NCBI RefSeq assembly: GCF_000177075.1
Contig: NZ_ADEG01000057.1
Location: 1-47,002 of the forward strand
Origin: Hoylesella buccalis ATCC 35310
GTDB lineage: Bacteria > Bacteroidota > Bacteroidia > Bacteroidales > Bacteroidaceae
Reading direction: 5' to 3'
Length of the DNA: 47,002 bases
In this document: positions 45,751 through 47,002 of the stretch, piece after piece
Layout: the number at the start of each line of letters is the position of its first letter
How positions within the stretch are numbered: the first letter of the stretch is position 1
Position numbers and translations under genes: made by a program
The notes under the pieces: generated by a model
What the model was told of the DNA's origin: nothing
Database searches by the model: none
Seen by the model: the letters and a program-made list of their open reading frames with translations, nothing else

Positions 45751-46815
45751 ATGGCAAACGAAATATCAAATATGCCCGATATAGACAAACTGTTTATTGA
45801 CGTAAAGCAAATAATAGAAGAAGGTCACAAACAGGGGTCTGATGCGATTAGTGCTGTTATCTGCATGACAAATTGGAGAATTGGTAGACGCATCATTTTG
45901 GAAGAGCAGCATGGGGAAGCGCGTGCTGAATATGGTAAGAACATTATCAACAATCTGTCTAAAAGTCTGATCACTGAATACGGAGGCAATAAAAGTTTTA
46001 CTCCGAGAGATTTACGTAATTACAGGCAGTTCTATCTGACTTTCAATGATTTTGAGATTTGGTACGCGCGCGTACCAAATCTTAATTGGACACATTATCG
46101 TTCTTTGCTTCGTGTGCAAAACGACGATGCGAGGAAATGGTATCTAATGGAAGCCTCCAAGGAACATTGGTCAACACGCACCCTCGATCGTAATATCAAC
46201 TCACAATACTATTTCCGCTTACTTCAATCTCCTAAAAGGGATGTAGTGGTTGCAGAAATGAAAGCAAAGACCGCCGATTTCGATAAAGACAGATTGGAGT
46301 TTTTGAAAAACCCCATTGTGGCAGAATTTTTAGGACTGGCTAAAAATAACGACTTTACCGAAACAAATCTGGAAACAGCTATCATAAACCACCTTCAAAA
46401 GTTTATCATGGAACTTGGTAAAGGCTATGCTTTTGTTGCTCGCCAACAACTTATCCGCACAGATTTGAAAGATTACTACATCGATCTCGTTTTCTATAAC
46501 TACATCTTGAAGTGTTTTCTGTTGATTGACTTAAAAACTACAGAAATCACTCATCAAGACATCGGACAAATGGATATGTATATCCGTATGTATGATGAAC
46601 TGAAGTGTACAGAGGGTGATAATCCAACAATAGGTTTGCTGTTATGTGCTGAAACAAGCAAAGACCTTGCACGTTATAGCATTCTTCACGACAATAAGCA
46701 GTTGTTTGCTGCTAAGTATATGACATATCTTCCTAAGGAAGAGGATCTTATCGCAGAAATTGAACGCCAAAAGAAATTTTTTGAGTTACAAGAAAAAGAA
46801 AAGAACAAACAATGA
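45751..46815 (+). CDS. DUF1016 (YhcG-type) PD-(D/E)XK nuclease-domain protein
   Basis: A 354-residue protein. The N-terminal helical part (VKQIIEEGHKQGSDAISAVI, then TNWRIGRRIILEEQ) matches the YhcG N-terminal domain. The C-terminal part matches the DUF1016 PD-(D/E)XK nuclease, with D245 in DYYIDLVFYN and the D260-x-K262 pair in LLIDLKTTEI. This family is often found inside type I restriction loci; its job there is not established, though it may cut DNA or help the restriction complex. A 28-bp perfect palindrome lies within codons 102-111. Its stop overlaps the hsdS start by ATGA. Confidence 0.88.
   Translation: MANEISNMPDIDKLFIDVKQIIEEGHKQGSDAISAVICMTNWRIGRRIILEEQHGEARAEYGKNIINNLSKSLITEYGGNKSFTPRDLRNYRQFYLTFNDFEIWYARVPNLNWTHYRSLLRVQNDDARKWYLMEASKEHWSTRTLDRNINSQYYFRLLQSPKRDVVVAEMKAKTADFDKDRLEFLKNPIVAEFLGLAKNNDFTETNLETAIINHLQKFIMELGKGYAFVARQQLIRTDLKDYYIDLVFYNYILKCFLLIDLKTTEITHQDIGQMDMYIRMYDELKCTEGDNPTIGLLLCAETSKDLARYSILHDNKQLFAAKYMTYLPKEEDLIAEIERQKKFFELQEKEKNKQ
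46055..46082. repeat. 28-bp perfect palindrome inside the DUF1016 gene
   Basis: AGATTTGGTACGCG followed directly by CGCGTACCAAATCT is exactly self-complementary with no loop and a CGCGCG centre. It encodes EIWYARVPNL. It is not a terminator and does not fit the AT-rich surrounding base use. Confidence 0.8.
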
Positions 46816-47002
46816 ACGGGAAGCAATTAAAGAACAGCATATTACAATGGGCGATACAGGGAAAGCTTGTACCGCAAGACCCTCATGATGAGCCAGCAAG
46901 CGTATTGCTTGAAAAGATTCGCCAAGAGAAAGAACGCTTAATTAAGGAGAAGAAAATCAAGCGTGACAAAAACGCATCCATTATCTACCGTGGTGACGAC
47001 AA
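46812..47002 (+). CDS. hsdS: Type I restriction specificity subunit, N-terminus (cut by window edge)
   Basis: The first 63 codons of an HsdS, the subunit that sets DNA sequence specificity. The start MNGKQLKNSILQWAIQGKLV and the run DPHDEPASVLLEKIRQEKER are the standard opening of Bacteroidota HsdS proteins. The helix KEKKIKRDKNASIIYRGDD that leads into the first target-recognition domain is also present. The ATG overlaps the DUF1016 stop (ATGA). The recognition domains lie beyond the window. Confidence 0.92.
   Translation, partial: MNGKQLKNSILQWAIQGKLVPQDPHDEPASVLLEKIRQEKERLIKEKKIKRDKNASIIYRGDD

Overview
The window looks like chromosome from a Bacteroidota member close to Prevotella (Prevotellaceae). 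Several things point there. Most genes are preceded by the Bacteroidota -7 box TAnnTTTG rather than a sigma70 -10. There are two OmpA-family major porins, a DUF4988-like lipoprotein starting CKDYDDDI, and FISUMP-like surface domains. The gene order surA/ostA/mutL and the clpP-clpX-recQ group are also typical, and the type I restriction genes match those of this phylum. No rRNA, tRNA or CRISPR array was seen. The species cannot be fixed from the sequence alone.

Layout. 1-300: one end of an IS5-type insertion sequence. 555-4531 (minus): an S1-domain CvfB-like protein, lolD and a Kef/NhaP-type antiporter. 4752-5765 (plus): asd. 6055-6432 (minus): ridA. 6545-14782 (minus): a run of six envelope genes: a coiled-coil lipoprotein, a small lipoprotein, a DUF1573 protein, a T9SS-tail-like protein, a triple FISUMP-like protein and an OmpA porin. 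15255-20093 (minus): asnS, rluB with an Arg/Gly/Tyr repeat tail, and purB; a hierarchical tandem repeat fills the asnS leader. 20165-22714 (minus): an outer-membrane beta-barrel receptor and a truncated C39 peptidase, next to about 1 kb of eroded DNA with an insertion-sequence remnant. 23683-26621 (minus): a DUF2795-like protein, a PduO-type adenosyltransferase, a MITE-like element, a degenerate methyltransferase-like protein and a second OmpA porin. 26792-35056 (minus): a compact probable operon guaB - ppiC - surA-like - ostA-like - small membrane protein - mutL. 35521-36369 (plus): a secreted esterase. 36959-41159 (minus): clpP-clpX-recQ. 41455-47002 (plus): a type I restriction-modification locus made of a broken XRE regulator, hsdR, hsdM, a DUF1016 nuclease and the start of hsdS.

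How the genes work together. The minus-strand block 26.8-35.1 kb links outer-membrane protein chaperoning (two PpiC proteins) and lipopolysaccharide transport (OstA-like) to mismatch repair and GMP synthesis through ATGA stop/start overlaps. The 6.5-14.8 kb block looks like a cell-surface module. The right-hand end is a defence locus: HsdM, HsdR and HsdS would form the restriction complex, with a PD-(D/E)XK DUF1016 protein translationally coupled to hsdS.

Most unusual items: the MITE-like element at 24.5-24.7 kb, the 8-bp-based tandem repeat before asnS, the 14-bp inverted repeat bracketing the clpP promoter, the decayed regulator before hsdR, and a 28-bp perfect palindrome inside the DUF1016 gene. 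None of these proves a wholly new system. The best candidates for something under-described are the surface module and the DUF1016-containing restriction locus.
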